A DNA stretch of 13,945 nucleotides from an uncultured Ruminococcus sp. (GCA_900539095.1 UQAR01000057.1:1-13945); one strand, 5' to 3'; shown: positions 1 through 7,814, counted from the stretch's first letter. Made by a program: numbers and translations. The notes: generated from the letters alone by a model not told the origin.

Positions 1-48
1 TCTACACCGTCTAATTCGTCGGCAGCGTCAGATGTGTATAAGAGACAG
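1..48 (+). other. Untrimmed Nextera i5 adapter (artefact)
   Basis: Positions 1-7 match the end of the i5 flow-cell adapter. Positions 8-15 (CGTCTAAT) match a Nextera XT i5 index that I recall as S510. Positions 16-29 are the i5 linker, and 30-48 are the 19-bp Tn5 mosaic end. Genuine sequence starts at 49. This is library-preparation sequence, not biology. Confidence 0.97.
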
Positions 49-69
49 GCCTTATCATTCCTTTCAGGA

Positions 70-100
70 GCGTTCCGTTCAGGCGGGACGCTTTTTTCTT
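70..100 (+). terminator. Intrinsic terminator of an upstream gene outside the window
   Basis: An 8-bp stem (70-77 with 84-91, one G.U pair) with a 6-nt loop is followed by six T at 92-97. It presumably ends a transcript whose gene lies to the left of the fragment. Confidence 0.8.
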
Positions 101-114
101 TGCCCTTTTCTCCC

Positions 115-143
115 TTGTAATCACGATAATGTTGTGTTATAAT
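115..143 (+). promoter_or_regulatory. Sigma-A-type promoter for the YdcF-like gene
   Basis: A -35 box TTGTAA (115-120) and a perfect -10 box TATAAT (138-143) are separated by 17 nt. Predicted transcription starts near 150, giving a leader of about 50 nt before the ATG at 202. Confidence 0.75.
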
Positions 144-201
144 AATGTATGCAGCAAACCTATTATCTGCTGCATTTCAGATAGAAATAAGGAGATAACG
201 A

Positions 202-960
202 ATGAGCATAAAAATAATACTGCTGGCACTGGAAACTCTACTGCTGTTTTTGTTTCTTGTCCCATTTCCTGTGATATGTTCAGGAAACCTGCTTGGCATT
301 ATCGTTTCGGTAACGCTTATGTTGATAACAGCAAACTGGACGAAATTCTGCGGCATCATAACAAAGCTATGGGGTCACGGAGTGGGCAGATTCGGACTTA
401 TATTTCTCAGCGTTCTGATAGTCGCAGGGATAGTGTATGTAAGCGTGCTGTCTGTGCTTATGTACAAAGCTCAGGAAAACCGCCCCGAAAAAGCAAATGT
501 TATCGTGGTGCTTGGCTGTCAGGTAAAAGGCGAACGTCCTTCACGAATGTTACGCAGGCGGCTTGACGCTGCAATAAAAGCCATGAATGACGATCCCGAC
601 GTTCTTTGCATCGTTTCAGGGGGCAAGGGCGACGACGAGAAGATCAGCGAGGCTCAGGCAATGAAAACCTACCTGCTTGAAAAAGGCATTGACAGCCGCA
701 GGATAATAATGGAGGACAAGTCCACCTCAACATATGAAAATATCCAGAACTCTCTTAAAATACTTGACGAACTCGGCATGAGCCACGATATGACCATAGT
801 CACAGACGGTTTTCATCAATACCGTGCAAGCCTTATGGCAAAGGCTCAGGGCGTAAAAAACGTCACCGCATATTCAGCCTATACCGAGCCACGATATCTT
901 TTCACATACTGGGTGAGAGAATGGCTTGGACTGACGCACTTTTTCATGCTGGGCAGCTAA
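202..960 (+). CDS. YdcF/SanA-like membrane protein (DUF218)
   Basis: A 252-residue protein with two parts. The N-terminal ~90 residues are very hydrophobic, with probable membrane segments near 5-25, 30-47 and 65-88. A DUF218 (YdcF/SanA/ElyC) domain follows from about 98 to the end. Visible family motifs are VLGCQV (103-108), SGGKG (139-143), SEAQAM (149-154), an STYEN block (176-180) and TDGFHQYRA (201-209). The family is linked in enterobacteria to envelope integrity and vancomycin exclusion, but its biochemical reaction is not settled. The soluble domain probably follows the last membrane segment on the outer face. The start is fixed by AAGGAG at 189-194, 7 nt before the ATG. It has its own promoter, and no obvious terminator separates it from the next gene, which also has its own promoter. 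The family is secure; the function in this organism is not. Confidence 0.9.
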   Translation: MSIKIILLALETLLLFLFLVPFPVICSGNLLGIIVSVTLMLITANWTKFCGIITKLWGHGVGRFGLIFLSVLIVAGIVYVSVLSVLMYKAQENRPEKANVIVVLGCQVKGERPSRMLRRRLDAAIKAMNDDPDVLCIVSGGKGDDEKISEAQAMKTYLLEKGIDSRRIIMEDKSTSTYENIQNSLKILDELGMSHDMTIVTDGFHQYRASLMAKAQGVKNVTAYSAYTEPRYLFTYWVREWLGLTHFFMLGS

Positions 961-992
961 CTAAATTTCACGAAAATTTGCACAAAAAGCTA

Positions 993-1021
993 TTGAAAAC
1001 AGCACAAAAATATGCTAGAAT
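993..1021 (+). promoter_or_regulatory. Promoter with extended -10 for the isomerase gene
   Basis: TTGAAA (993-998) and TAGAAT (1016-1021) are separated by 17 nt. The -10 carries a TGn extension at 1013-1015. Transcription should start near 1028, giving a leader of about 29 nt. Confidence 0.75.
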
Positions 1022-1056
1022 AAAGTCGTAAATAAATGAAAATCGGAGGTTAGAAC

Positions 1057-2544
1057 ATGAAAAATATACCAGAAGTAAAGCTTGGCATAGTTGCAGTTTC
1101 AAGAGATTGTTTTCCTATGTCGCTTTCTGAATCAAGACGTATCAAGGTTTGTCAGGAGTACAAAAAGGCTTACGGCGATATCTATGAATGTCCTACAGTT
1201 GTGGAGAACGAAAATGATATGCTCAAGGCTCTCGGCGAGGTGAATGCGGCAGGCTGCAACGCACTTGTTGTATATCTCGGAAACTTTGGTCCTGAGTCAT
1301 CAGAAACACTTCTTGCAAAGAAGTTTGACGGCCCTGTTATGTTCGTTGCAGCAGCTGAAGAACCATGCGGCAAGGAACTTATCGACAACAGAGGCGACGC
1401 ATACTGCGGTATGCTCAACGCAAGCTACAACCTTGCACTGAGAAACATCAAGGCTTATATCCCTGAGTACCCTGTTGGTACGCCTGACGAGTGTGCAAAG
1501 ATGATAAACGAATTCGTTCCTGTTGCAAGAGCTATCCTCGGTCTTAATGATCTTAAAGTTATCTCATTCGGCCCACGTCCGCAGGATTTTCTTGCCTGCA
1601 ACGCTCCTATCAAACAGCTTTACAACATGGGCATCGAGATAGAAGAAAACTCAGAGCTTGACCTTTTCGAGTCATTCAACAATCACGCTGGCGACGAGAG
1701 AATACCTGCTGTCATTGCTGACATGGAGGCTGAGCTTGGCAAGGGCAACAAAATGGCTGAGATACTTCCAAGACTTGCTCAGTATGAACTTACTCTTCTT
1801 GACTGGGCAGACGCTCACAAGGGTTCAAGAAAGTATGTCGTATTCGCAAACAAGTGCTGGCCTGCATTCCAGACACAGTTTGGTTTCGTTCCATGCTATG
1901 TAAACTCAAGACTTACAAAGATCGGAATCCCTGTTGCCTGCGAGGTAGATATCTACGGTGCAGTCAGCGAATACATAGGCGTTTGCGTATCAGGAAAGCC
2001 TACTACGCTCCTTGATATCAACAACTCAGTTCCTGCTGATATTTATAATGAGGATATCGCAGGCAAGTTCCCATACACACATAAAGACACTTTTATGGGA
2101 TTCCACTGCGGAAACACAGCGTCATGTCTTGTAAAAGAGCCTGAAATGAAGTTCCAGCGTATCATGAAGAGAAATCTTGAGCCTGACAGCGAGCCTAACA
2201 TTTCAAGAGGTACTCTTGAGGGAGATATTATCGACGGAGATATCACATTCTTCCGTTTCCAGTCAACAGCTGACGCTCAGCTCAAGGGTTACATAGCTGA
2301 GGGCGAGGTACTTCCTGTTGCAACACGTTCATTCGGTTCTATCGGAATTTTCGCTATCAACGAAATGGGCAGATTCTACCGCCACGTTCTCGTGCAGAAG
2401 AATTACCCACACCACGGTGCTGTAGCTTTCGGTCACTATGGAAAGGCACTTCACAGCGTTATGACTTATCTCGGCATGACCGACATAGGTTTCAACCAGC
2501 CTAAGGGTATGCTTTATCCAACAGAAAATCCATTTGCAGATTAA
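1057..2544 (+). CDS. L-fucose/L-arabinose isomerase-family protein
   Basis: A 495-residue protein of the COG2407 FucI/AraA-like family. These enzymes interconvert aldoses and ketoses with a divalent metal, usually Mn2+, in the cytoplasm. An N-terminal Rossmann-like half is recognisable (KLGIVAVSRDCFP, residues 8-20; VVYLGNFGPE, 71-80). The probable metal ligands are E296 in CEVDIYG, D320 in LLDINN and a histidine at 452/453 in YPHHGAV, by analogy with the Glu-Asp-His set of E. coli FucI. It is about 100 residues shorter than E. coli FucI (591), so it belongs to the shorter branch, whose substrates are mostly untested. The ATG is supported by GGAGG at 1045-1049, 7 nt upstream. No transporter, kinase or regulator of a sugar pathway is nearby, so substrate cannot be inferred from context. 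Family call good; exact sugar unknown. Confidence 0.85.
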   Translation: MKNIPEVKLGIVAVSRDCFPMSLSESRRIKVCQEYKKAYGDIYECPTVVENENDMLKALGEVNAAGCNALVVYLGNFGPESSETLLAKKFDGPVMFVAAAEEPCGKELIDNRGDAYCGMLNASYNLALRNIKAYIPEYPVGTPDECAKMINEFVPVARAILGLNDLKVISFGPRPQDFLACNAPIKQLYNMGIEIEENSELDLFESFNNHAGDERIPAVIADMEAELGKGNKMAEILPRLAQYELTLLDWADAHKGSRKYVVFANKCWPAFQTQFGFVPCYVNSRLTKIGIPVACEVDIYGAVSEYIGVCVSGKPTTLLDINNSVPADIYNEDIAGKFPYTHKDTFMGFHCGNTASCLVKEPEMKFQRIMKRNLEPDSEPNISRGTLEGDIIDGDITFFRFQSTADAQLKGYIAEGEVLPVATRSFGSIGIFAINEMGRFYRHVLVQKNYPHHGAVAFGHYGKALHSVMTYLGMTDIGFNQPKGMLYPTENPFAD

Positions 2545-2554
2545 TATTTTAGGG

Positions 2555-2590
2555 ATACCGCACTGTAATGGTGCGGTATTTCTGCTTTTA
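2555..2590 (+). terminator. Intrinsic terminator after the isomerase gene
   Basis: A perfect 9-bp stem (2555-2563 with 2571-2579) with a 7-nt loop is followed by a T-rich tail broken by CTGC. It begins 10 nt after the stop codon. Confidence 0.8.
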
Positions 2591-2666
2591 TGAACTAAAA
2601 AATCCACAAGTGAGCCAAAGCTTATTCACACATAATTATATGCCCTGCCGAATAATAAGAATTTTA

Positions 2667-2696
2667 TTGACAAATATGCGAAAAATGTAGTATAAT
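2667..2696 (+). promoter_or_regulatory. Consensus promoter for purL
   Basis: Perfect TTGACA (2667-2672) and TATAAT (2691-2696) hexamers are separated by 18 nt. The start would be near 2703, so the leader is only about 23 nt. That leaves no room for a purine riboswitch, and I see no aptamer-like fold upstream. Confidence 0.88.
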
Positions 2697-2725
2697 AGAA
2701 GTAACTATTATAAGGAGATGTAGCT

Positions 2726-5700
2726 ATGTCTGTTTACCGTATTTATGTAGAAAAAAAGCCTGAATTTGCAGTTGAGGCAAATTCACTTATCGGCGGCATC
2801 AAGTCAGCCCTTGGACTTGATAACCTTGCAGGTCTGAGAGTCATAAACCGTTATGACGCTGAAGGCCTTTCAAGAGAGGATTTTGACCTTGCAGCACCTG
2901 TTGTTTTCTCAGAGCCTGCTGTTGACGTCACCTATGACCACCTCCCTGCTGTAAAAGCTAACGAATTTGTTTTCGCAGTTGAGTATCTGCCGGGTCAGTT
3001 CGATCAGAGAGCCGATTCCTGTGCACAGTGTATCTCACTTCTCACCGGAGGAAAAAGACCGACTATCAAATCAGCAAGAATATATATCGTTTCAGGCAAA
3101 CTCACTGAGGCTGAGCTTGAACAGATAAAACACTATATGATAAACCCTGTTGAATCAAGAGAGGCGTCACTGGACTGCTTTGATACTCTTGATATCAAGT
3201 ATACTATCCCGACCACAGTCAAGACTGTTGAGGGCTTTATCTATTCAACAGACGATGACCTTAGATTCATGCTCACAGACTTGGGTCTTGCAATGGACTT
3301 TGACGATATCAAGTTCTGTCAGGATTATTTCAAGAACGTTGAAAAGAGAAATCCTACTATCACTGAGATAAGAATGATAGATACATACTGGTCTGACCAC
3401 TGCCGTCATACTACATTCTCCACTATAGTCGATAACGTTTCTATCGACTCAGACTACATAGCTGCTACCTTTGCAGACTACATCAACACAAGAAAAGACC
3501 TTTACGCAGGCAGAACTGACAAGCCTGTTACACTTATGGATCTTGCTTGTATCGGTGCAAAGCAGCTGAAAAAAGCCGGTCTGCTCAAAGACCTCGACGA
3601 GAGCGAAGAGATAAACGCTTGCTCAGTTAAGATAACAGTTGACGTTGACGGCAAGCCTGAGGACTGGCTGCTCATGTTCAAGAACGAAACACACAACCAC
3701 CCTACAGAGATCGAGCCTTTCGGCGGTGCTGCTACCTGCCTCGGCGGTGCTATCAGAGATCCGCTGTCAGGACGTTCATATGTATATCAGGCAATGAGAG
3801 TAACTGGTGCCGGCAACCCGCTCGTTCCTGTTGAGGACACTATCACAGGTAAGCTGCCGCAGAGAAAGATAGTTGTCGGTGCTGCCAACGGTTATTCTTC
3901 ATACGGCAACCAGATAGGTCTTGCTACCGGTCATGTTCATGAGATATATCACCCGGGCTATGTTGCAAAGAGAATGGAGATAGGTGCTGTAGTAGGTGCT
4001 GCTCCTGCTGAGAACGTAAGACGTGAAAGACCTGAGCCTGAGGATATCGTTATCCTCCTTGGCGGAAGAACAGGACGTGACGGCTGCGGCGGAGCAACAG
4101 GTTCTTCAAAGTCACACAACCTCCACTCACTGGAAAGCTGCGGAGCTGAGGTACAGAAAGGTAATGCACCTGAGGAAAGAAAACTTCAGCGTCTGTTCAG
4201 AAACCCTGTGGTAACTTCTATGATAAAACGCTGCAACGACTTTGGTGCAGGCGGAGTTTCAGTTGCTATCGGTGAGCTTGCTGACGGACTTTCTATAAAC
4301 CTTGACGCCGTTACAAAGAAATATGACGGTCTTGACGGCACTGAGCTTGCTATCTCAGAGTCACAGGAAAGAATGGCTGTTGTTATCGCAAGGAGCGACC
4401 TTGAAAAGTTCATGGCTGAGGCTGCTAAGGAAAACCTTGAGGCAACAATGGTGGCAAGAGTAACAGCTGAGCCAAGACTTAAAATGAACTGGTGCGGTAA
4501 CACTATCGTTGACCTTACAAGAGAGTTCCTTAACTCAAACGGTGCAGAAAAGCACACAGACATTTCTATCCCTGCACCTGTTTTCGCTGCGGAGAGCAAC
4601 GAGGAAGACACTGCTGACCGTTGGGAGTCTATGATATCAAACCTCAACATCTGCTCACAGAAGGGTCTTGTTGAGAGATTTGACTCAACTATCGGTGCAA
4701 ACACAGTTCTTATGCCATTCGGCGGTAAATATCAGAACACACCTACACAGGCTATGGCTGCAAAGCTGCCTGTTCTTCACGGCAATACAAAGACAACCTC
4801 CATTATGGGCTGGGGCTATGACCCATATCTTTCATCTGTAAGCCCATACCATGGTGCAATGAGTGCAGTAGTTGAGTCTATCGCAAAGGTAATTGCAACC
4901 GGCGGTACATATGAGAAATGCTGGCTCACATTCCAGGAGTATTTCGAGAGAACTCAGAACGATCCTGAGCGTTGGGGCAAGCCTATGTCTGCTCTTCTCG
5001 GTGCATACAAGGCACAGATAGAACTGGGCTGCGGTTCTATCGGCGGCAAGGACTCAATGTCAGGTACATTCGAGGAAATAGACGTTCCACCTACACTTGT
5101 TTCATTCGCTGTTTCAGTAACAGACGCAGACAAGGTAGTTTCACAGGAATTCAAGAAGGCAGGCTCTAAGGTAATTCTTATCAAGCCTGAGTATGATGAC
5201 AACAAGCTTGTGAACTTCGATTCACTGAAGGCTGTATTTGAAAAGGTAGAAAAGCTTATCGCCGAGGGCAAGGTGCTTTCATGCTGGGCTGTATCATACG
5301 GCGGCGTATCTGAGGCTGTTGCAAAAATGGCATTTGGTAACAAGATAGGCTTTAAGTTTACAGACAAACTCACAGCAAAAGAGCTTTACAGAGCTTGCTA
5401 TGGTGCATTCGTTATCGAGCTTAATGAGGGCGTTGACACTGACGAGCGAGTTATCGGTGAAACAACAGAAAGCTATGAGATAAAGTCTGACAACTACACA
5501 ATAAGCCTTGACAAGCTCCAGACACTTTGGGAGGGCAAGCTTGAGCCTGTATATCCTGTTCATGTTAAAGAGCCTGCTGAAAAGCCTGAAAAGTACAGCT
5601 ACAAGGCAGACAAGAGAGTTGCACCTGCTATCAAGGTAGCAAAGCCAAAGGTACTTATCCCAGTATTCCCAGGCACAAACTGCGAGTACGATACAGCAAG

Positions 5701-6439
5701 AGCCTTTGAAAAGGCAGGAGCTGAGGCTGACATCTTCGTTGTAAGAAACCTTACAGAGCAGGCGATCAAGGAATCTGTTGACGCAATGGAGAAGAAGATA
5801 AAGGAATCACAGATCGTGATGCTCCCAGGCGGATTCAGCGGCGGTGACGAGCCAGACGGTTCAGGCAAGTTCATCGTATCGTTCCTGAGAAATCCAAGAC
5901 TTACAGACGCTATCCATGACCTGCTGAAAAACCGTGACGGTCTTATGCTTGGTATCTGCAACGGTTTCCAGGCACTTATCAAGCTTGGTCTTGTACCATA
6001 CGGCGAGATAAGAGATATGAGGGACGACTCCCCTACACTGACATTCAACACCATTGCAAGACACCAGTCAAAAATGGTAAACACAAGGATAGCATCGAAC
6101 AAGTCTCCATGGCTTGCAGGCTGTGAGGTCGGCGACATACACAGCGTTGCTATTTCACATGGTGAGGGACGTTTTGTTGCAACGGCAGAGGAGATCGCAC
6201 AGCTTGCAGCAAACGGACAGATCGCTACACAGTATGTTGACTTTGACGGTGAGCCTACATTTGACATTCAGTGTAACCCGAACACATCATTCCAGGCAAT
6301 CGAGGGTATCACATCACCTGACGGACGTGTTCTTGGTAAAATGGGTCACTCAGAGCGTAAAGGCTGCTGTGTATCAAAGAATGTACCTGGTGAAAAAGAT
6401 CAGAAGATATTTGAGAGCGGCGTAGCTTACTTCAAGTAA
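2726..6439 (+). CDS. purL: Phosphoribosylformylglycinamidine synthase, single-chain (PurL)
   Basis: A 1237-residue enzyme for the fourth step of de novo purine synthesis: FGAR + ATP + glutamine gives FGAM + ADP + Pi + glutamate. The order is a PurS-like N-terminal region, a linker with WSDHCRHTTF (from W222), two AIRS-type synthetase halves (KNETHNHPTEIEPFGGAA from about 319; GGRTGRDG near 446; GGKDSMSGTF from 773), then a class I glutamine amidotransferase from about 975. The catalytic Cys is C1078 in GICNGFQ, with H1145 and E1147 in SHGEGRF. The fused length matches the large one-chain enzyme found in Clostridia, rather than the separate PurL/PurQ/PurS of Bacillus. All key motifs are intact. 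The start is supported by AAGGAG at 2712-2717, 8 nt upstream. It has its own strong promoter and terminator, so it is transcribed alone rather than in a pur operon. Confidence 0.97.
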   Translation: MSVYRIYVEKKPEFAVEANSLIGGIKSALGLDNLAGLRVINRYDAEGLSREDFDLAAPVVFSEPAVDVTYDHLPAVKANEFVFAVEYLPGQFDQRADSCAQCISLLTGGKRPTIKSARIYIVSGKLTEAELEQIKHYMINPVESREASLDCFDTLDIKYTIPTTVKTVEGFIYSTDDDLRFMLTDLGLAMDFDDIKFCQDYFKNVEKRNPTITEIRMIDTYWSDHCRHTTFSTIVDNVSIDSDYIAATFADYINTRKDLYAGRTDKPVTLMDLACIGAKQLKKAGLLKDLDESEEINACSVKITVDVDGKPEDWLLMFKNETHNHPTEIEPFGGAATCLGGAIRDPLSGRSYVYQAMRVTGAGNPLVPVEDTITGKLPQRKIVVGAANGYSSYGNQIGLATGHVHEIYHPGYVAKRMEIGAVVGAAPAENVRRERPEPEDIVILLGGRTGRDGCGGATGSSKSHNLHSLESCGAEVQKGNAPEERKLQRLFRNPVVTSMIKRCNDFGAGGVSVAIGELADGLSINLDAVTKKYDGLDGTELAISESQERMAVVIARSDLEKFMAEAAKENLEATMVARVTAEPRLKMNWCGNTIVDLTREFLNSNGAEKHTDISIPAPVFAAESNEEDTADRWESMISNLNICSQKGLVERFDSTIGANTVLMPFGGKYQNTPTQAMAAKLPVLHGNTKTTSIMGWGYDPYLSSVSPYHGAMSAVVESIAKVIATGGTYEKCWLTFQEYFERTQNDPERWGKPMSALLGAYKAQIELGCGSIGGKDSMSGTFEEIDVPPTLVSFAVSVTDADKVVSQEFKKAGSKVILIKPEYDDNKLVNFDSLKAVFEKVEKLIAEGKVLSCWAVSYGGVSEAVAKMAFGNKIGFKFTDKLTAKELYRACYGAFVIELNEGVDTDERVIGETTESYEIKSDNYTISLDKLQTLWEGKLEPVYPVHVKEPAEKPEKYSYKADKRVAPAIKVAKPKVLIPVFPGTNCEYDTARAFEKAGAEADIFVVRNLTEQAIKESVDAMEKKIKESQIVMLPGGFSGGDEPDGSGKFIVSFLRNPRLTDAIHDLLKNRDGLMLGICNGFQALIKLGLVPYGEIRDMRDDSPTLTFNTIARHQSKMVNTRIASNKSPWLAGCEVGDIHSVAISHGEGRFVATAEEIAQLAANGQIATQYVDFDGEPTFDIQCNPNTSFQAIEGITSPDGRVLGKMGHSERKGCCVSKNVPGEKDQKIFESGVAYFK

Positions 6440-6450
6440 TAACAAAGCAA

Positions 6451-6480
6451 AAAGGGCGGAGATCTATCCGCCCTTTATTT
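6451..6480 (+). terminator. Intrinsic terminator after purL
   Basis: A perfect 10-bp GC-rich stem (6451-6460 with 6467-6476) with a 6-nt loop is followed by a short U-rich tail (ATTTG). It begins 12 nt after the purL stop. The tail ends just before the weak SD of the next gene. Confidence 0.85.
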
Positions 6481-6498
6481 GTATAAAAGTGGTGTAAA

Positions 6499-6771
6499 AT
6501 GGATACATTAAAGTACATTATAATTTATCTTGCGGCAATGAGCGTTGTGACGTTCATACTCTTCGGTGCAGACAAGCACAAGGCGAAAGCACACAAGTGG
6601 CGTATACCCGAAAAGACCCTTCTTGGGCTTAGCCTGCTAGGCGGCTTTGCAGGAGGTTTTCTCGGCATGGAATTTTTCCGACACAAGACAAAGCACTGGT
6701 ATTTTTACGCAGTGATGATAGTTTCGCTGGTTTTGTGGTTAGGGGTTATTTATAAGGTCGTTGTGGGGTAA
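6499..6771 (+). CDS. DUF1294 small membrane protein
   Basis: A 90-residue protein with three probable membrane segments (about 5-24, 40-58 and 67-88). The DUF1294 signature is present: GADKHKAKAHKWRIPE (residues 24-39), then LLGGFAGGFLGMEFFRHKT (46-64). The family is common in Firmicutes and proteobacteria and has no known function. The start has only a weak SD (GGTG near 6491-6494), and the gene follows the purL terminator closely, so expression may depend on read-through or a promoter I cannot identify. It is the last chromosomal gene before the integrated element. Confidence 0.85.
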   Translation: MDTLKYIIIYLAAMSVVTFILFGADKHKAKAHKWRIPEKTLLGLSLLGGFAGGFLGMEFFRHKTKHWYFYAVMIVSLVLWLGVIYKVVVG

Positions 6772-6819
6772 ATGGAAGAGTGTTCAGGATTTCGTGTCAT
6801 ACTTCGTGGCATATACCTG

Positions 6820-6857
6820 TGCTTTTTCGTGTATATTATCATGAAAAAGCATATTTT
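6820..6857 (+). terminator. Probable terminator after the DUF1294 gene
   Basis: A 12-bp stem (6820-6831 with 6840-6851, one G.U pair in + RNA) with an 8-nt AT loop is followed by TATTTT. The tail is modest, so this is a weaker call than its neighbours. Confidence 0.5.
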
Positions 6858-6862
6858 AAAAC

Positions 6863-6919
6863 AAAAAAAGCATAAAGAAAACCGCCTATCTACGTTGTTT
6901 GACGTAAATAAGCGGTTTT
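6863..6919 (-). terminator. Terminator of the tRNA-Ser gene (minus strand)
   Basis: An 18-bp stem (6878-6895 with 6902-6919) encloses a 6-nt loop. Two positions are C/A mismatches in + RNA but G.U pairs in - RNA, so the stem is complete only when read leftwards. A T-rich tail follows on the minus strand, including seven T at 6869-6863. It lies directly beyond the tRNA 3' end and shows that a full tRNA gene was once transcribed here. Confidence 0.8.
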
Positions 6920-6923
6920 GCTT

Positions 6924-6985
6924 TGGCGGAGAAGGAGGGATTCGAACCCTCGATGAGCTATTAACCCATACACGAGTTCCAGTCG
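6924..6985 (-). pseudogene. 3' fragment of tRNA-Ser(GGA); chromosome-side att junction
   Basis: On the minus strand the following can be assigned: half of an anticodon arm with 7-nt loop CTGGAAC (6982-6976, anticodon GGA at 6980-6978) and 3' stem TCGTG; a long class II variable arm with a 5-bp stem; a T arm GAGGG/TTCGAAT/CCCTC (6951-6935); the 3' acceptor strand CTTCTCC; discriminator G; and an encoded CCA (6926-6924). The 5' anticodon strand should be CACGA but reads AGCGA, and no D arm or 5' acceptor strand follows. The gene is therefore cut inside the anticodon stem and is not a working tRNA. With an integrase gene 0.8 kb away, the simplest reading is that an element integrated here and carried the join to the complete tRNA to its other, unseen end. 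The long variable arm makes serine secure; the GGA anticodon agrees. Confidence 0.88.
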
Positions 6986-6987
6986 CT
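6971..6987. other. Probable integrase crossover region in the tRNA anticodon arm
   Basis: Tyrosine integrases often recombine within the anticodon loop, using the stem as inverted core sites. Here tRNA identity ends within the 5' anticodon strand (about 6985), which places the crossover in or beside the loop at 6976-6982. The exact core length cannot be set without the other junction or an empty site. Confidence 0.6.
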
Positions 6988-7139
6988 CGACAGCAGTTTG
7001 AAGATGTTTTATTATTATTTAGATTTATTTCACCTTATTTAATGTTGTCTGTCAATTATTTTTTTGTGTTCTTATGGTGCCTTGATTGTTCTGATTCAGA
7101 ATTTATTTTATTCCGTCGCCGCAGGTCGCACAGCAGAAC

Positions 7140-7177
7140 TTGACTTTTTGAAATTATTATGGTATAATTAAGCCATA
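7140..7177 (+). promoter_or_regulatory. Promoter of the toxin-antitoxin operon with possible operator
   Basis: TTGACT (7140-7145) and TATAAT (7163-7168) are 17 nt apart, and the -10 has a TGn extension (7160-7162). A short inverted repeat, TATGG (7158-7162) and CCATA (7173-7177), brackets the -10. Phd/YefM antitoxins repress their own operons by binding palindromes over the promoter, so this is a plausible operator, though the arms are only 5 bp. Confidence 0.65.
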
Positions 7178-7201
7178 GTAAGATATAAGGAGATGTCATA
7201 T

Positions 7202-7462
7202 ATGCCAAAAATCATTCCTATCAAAGATTTGAAAAACACAAGCGGAATATCTGAGCTTTGTCATAGTACTGACGAACCTGTTTTTATCACTAAGAATGGT
7301 TATAGTGATATGGTAGTTATGTCCAATCAAGCTTATGACAAACTTATTGAGCAAATTCATCTCTATCAGCTCGTTGCAGAAGCCGAACAGGATGTAGAAG
7401 AGGGCAATGTATTTGACGGTGAGGAAGTCCTTTCTGAAATGAGGGCAAAATATGGCTACTGA
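7202..7462 (+). CDS. Phd/YefM-family antitoxin
   Basis: An 86-residue antitoxin starting MPKIIPIKDLKN. The N-terminal part (about 1-50) has the Phd/YefM pattern: a basic lead, then EPVFITKNGYSDMVVMSNQAYDKL with the conserved K-N-G turn. The C-terminal part is acidic (EAEQDVEEGNVFDGEE), as in the toxin-neutralising tail of this family. An in-frame ATG at 7193 exists, but it lies immediately after the SD core GGAG (7189-7192). The ATG at 7202 is 9 nt from it, so I choose 7202. The gene overlaps the toxin gene by 11 bp, the usual translationally coupled order. The pair sits between the att junction and the integrase gene, where it could select against loss of the element. Confidence 0.88.
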   Translation: MPKIIPIKDLKNTSGISELCHSTDEPVFITKNGYSDMVVMSNQAYDKLIEQIHLYQLVAEAEQDVEEGNVFDGEEVLSEMRAKYGY

Positions 7463-7778
7463 TATATACAGCATTAAGTTCACCGCCCACGCAAGGAAAG
7501 ACCTTGATAGGATTTTTTCCTACATTGCAAGTGAATTGTACGCTCCACAAGCGGCTACTCGTATTATGAAGATGATAGACCAATCTATCAGCAATCTTTC
7601 TACACAGCCTTTTATTGCACCTCTTATCAATGATGAATTCCTTTCAAAGAAAGGTCTGCGAAAGCTTGTTGCAGAAGATTATATCATTCTTTATAAGGTT
7701 CAGACAACTGTGAACAATGTTCTGATTTACAGAATCGTCAATGGTCGAACGAATTACATAAGCCTTTTTAAGAGTTGA
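7452..7778 (+). CDS. RelE/ParE-family toxin
   Basis: A 108-residue protein with the RelE/ParE fold pattern: SIKFTAHARKDLDRIFSYIA at the N-terminus (helical hairpin), a middle LSTQPFIAPLINDE segment, and a C-terminal sheet with LRKLVAEDYIILYKV and YRIVNGRTNYISLF. The length fits the family (about 90-110). ParE members poison DNA gyrase and RelE members cleave mRNA on the ribosome; the sequence looks closer to ParE, but I cannot separate them reliably. An internal SD (GAGGG, 7441-7445) lies 6 nt before the ATG, inside the antitoxin gene. The target is an inference; the family and its pairing with the antitoxin are secure. Confidence 0.87.
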   Translation: MATDIYSIKFTAHARKDLDRIFSYIASELYAPQAATRIMKMIDQSISNLSTQPFIAPLINDEFLSKKGLRKLVAEDYIILYKVQTTVNNVLIYRIVNGRTNYISLFKS

Positions 7779-7812
7779 CAAAGGAACAGTTCATTGTGGA
7801 CTGTTCCTTTGT
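7778..7812. terminator. Hairpin between convergent toxin and integrase genes
   Basis: A perfect 13-bp stem (7778-7790 with 7800-7812) with a 9-nt loop lies between the convergent toxin stop (7778) and integrase stop (7815). It probably terminates both transcripts, although neither flank has a good U-run. Confidence 0.7.
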
Positions 7813-7814
7813 TA

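Noticed and set aside
2640..2725. Purine riboswitch or other leader control upstream of purL
   Set aside because: The consensus promoter leaves a leader of only about 23 nt, and no aptamer-like fold is present upstream.
4186..4704. Long antisense open frames inside purL, such as this one and 5599-6267
   Set aside because: They have no SD, low-complexity serine-rich products and lie fully within a conserved gene on the other strand.
6772..7143. 123-codon open frame on the + strand directly after the DUF1294 stop
   Set aside because: It has no SD and runs antisense through the tRNA-Ser fragment (giving the familiar spurious GGEGGIRTLDE peptide) and its terminator, so it is not a gene.
7193..7201. 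Upstream ATG codon as the antitoxin start
   Set aside because: It begins immediately after the SD core; the ATG at 7202 has normal 9-nt spacing and starts with the family-typical sequence.
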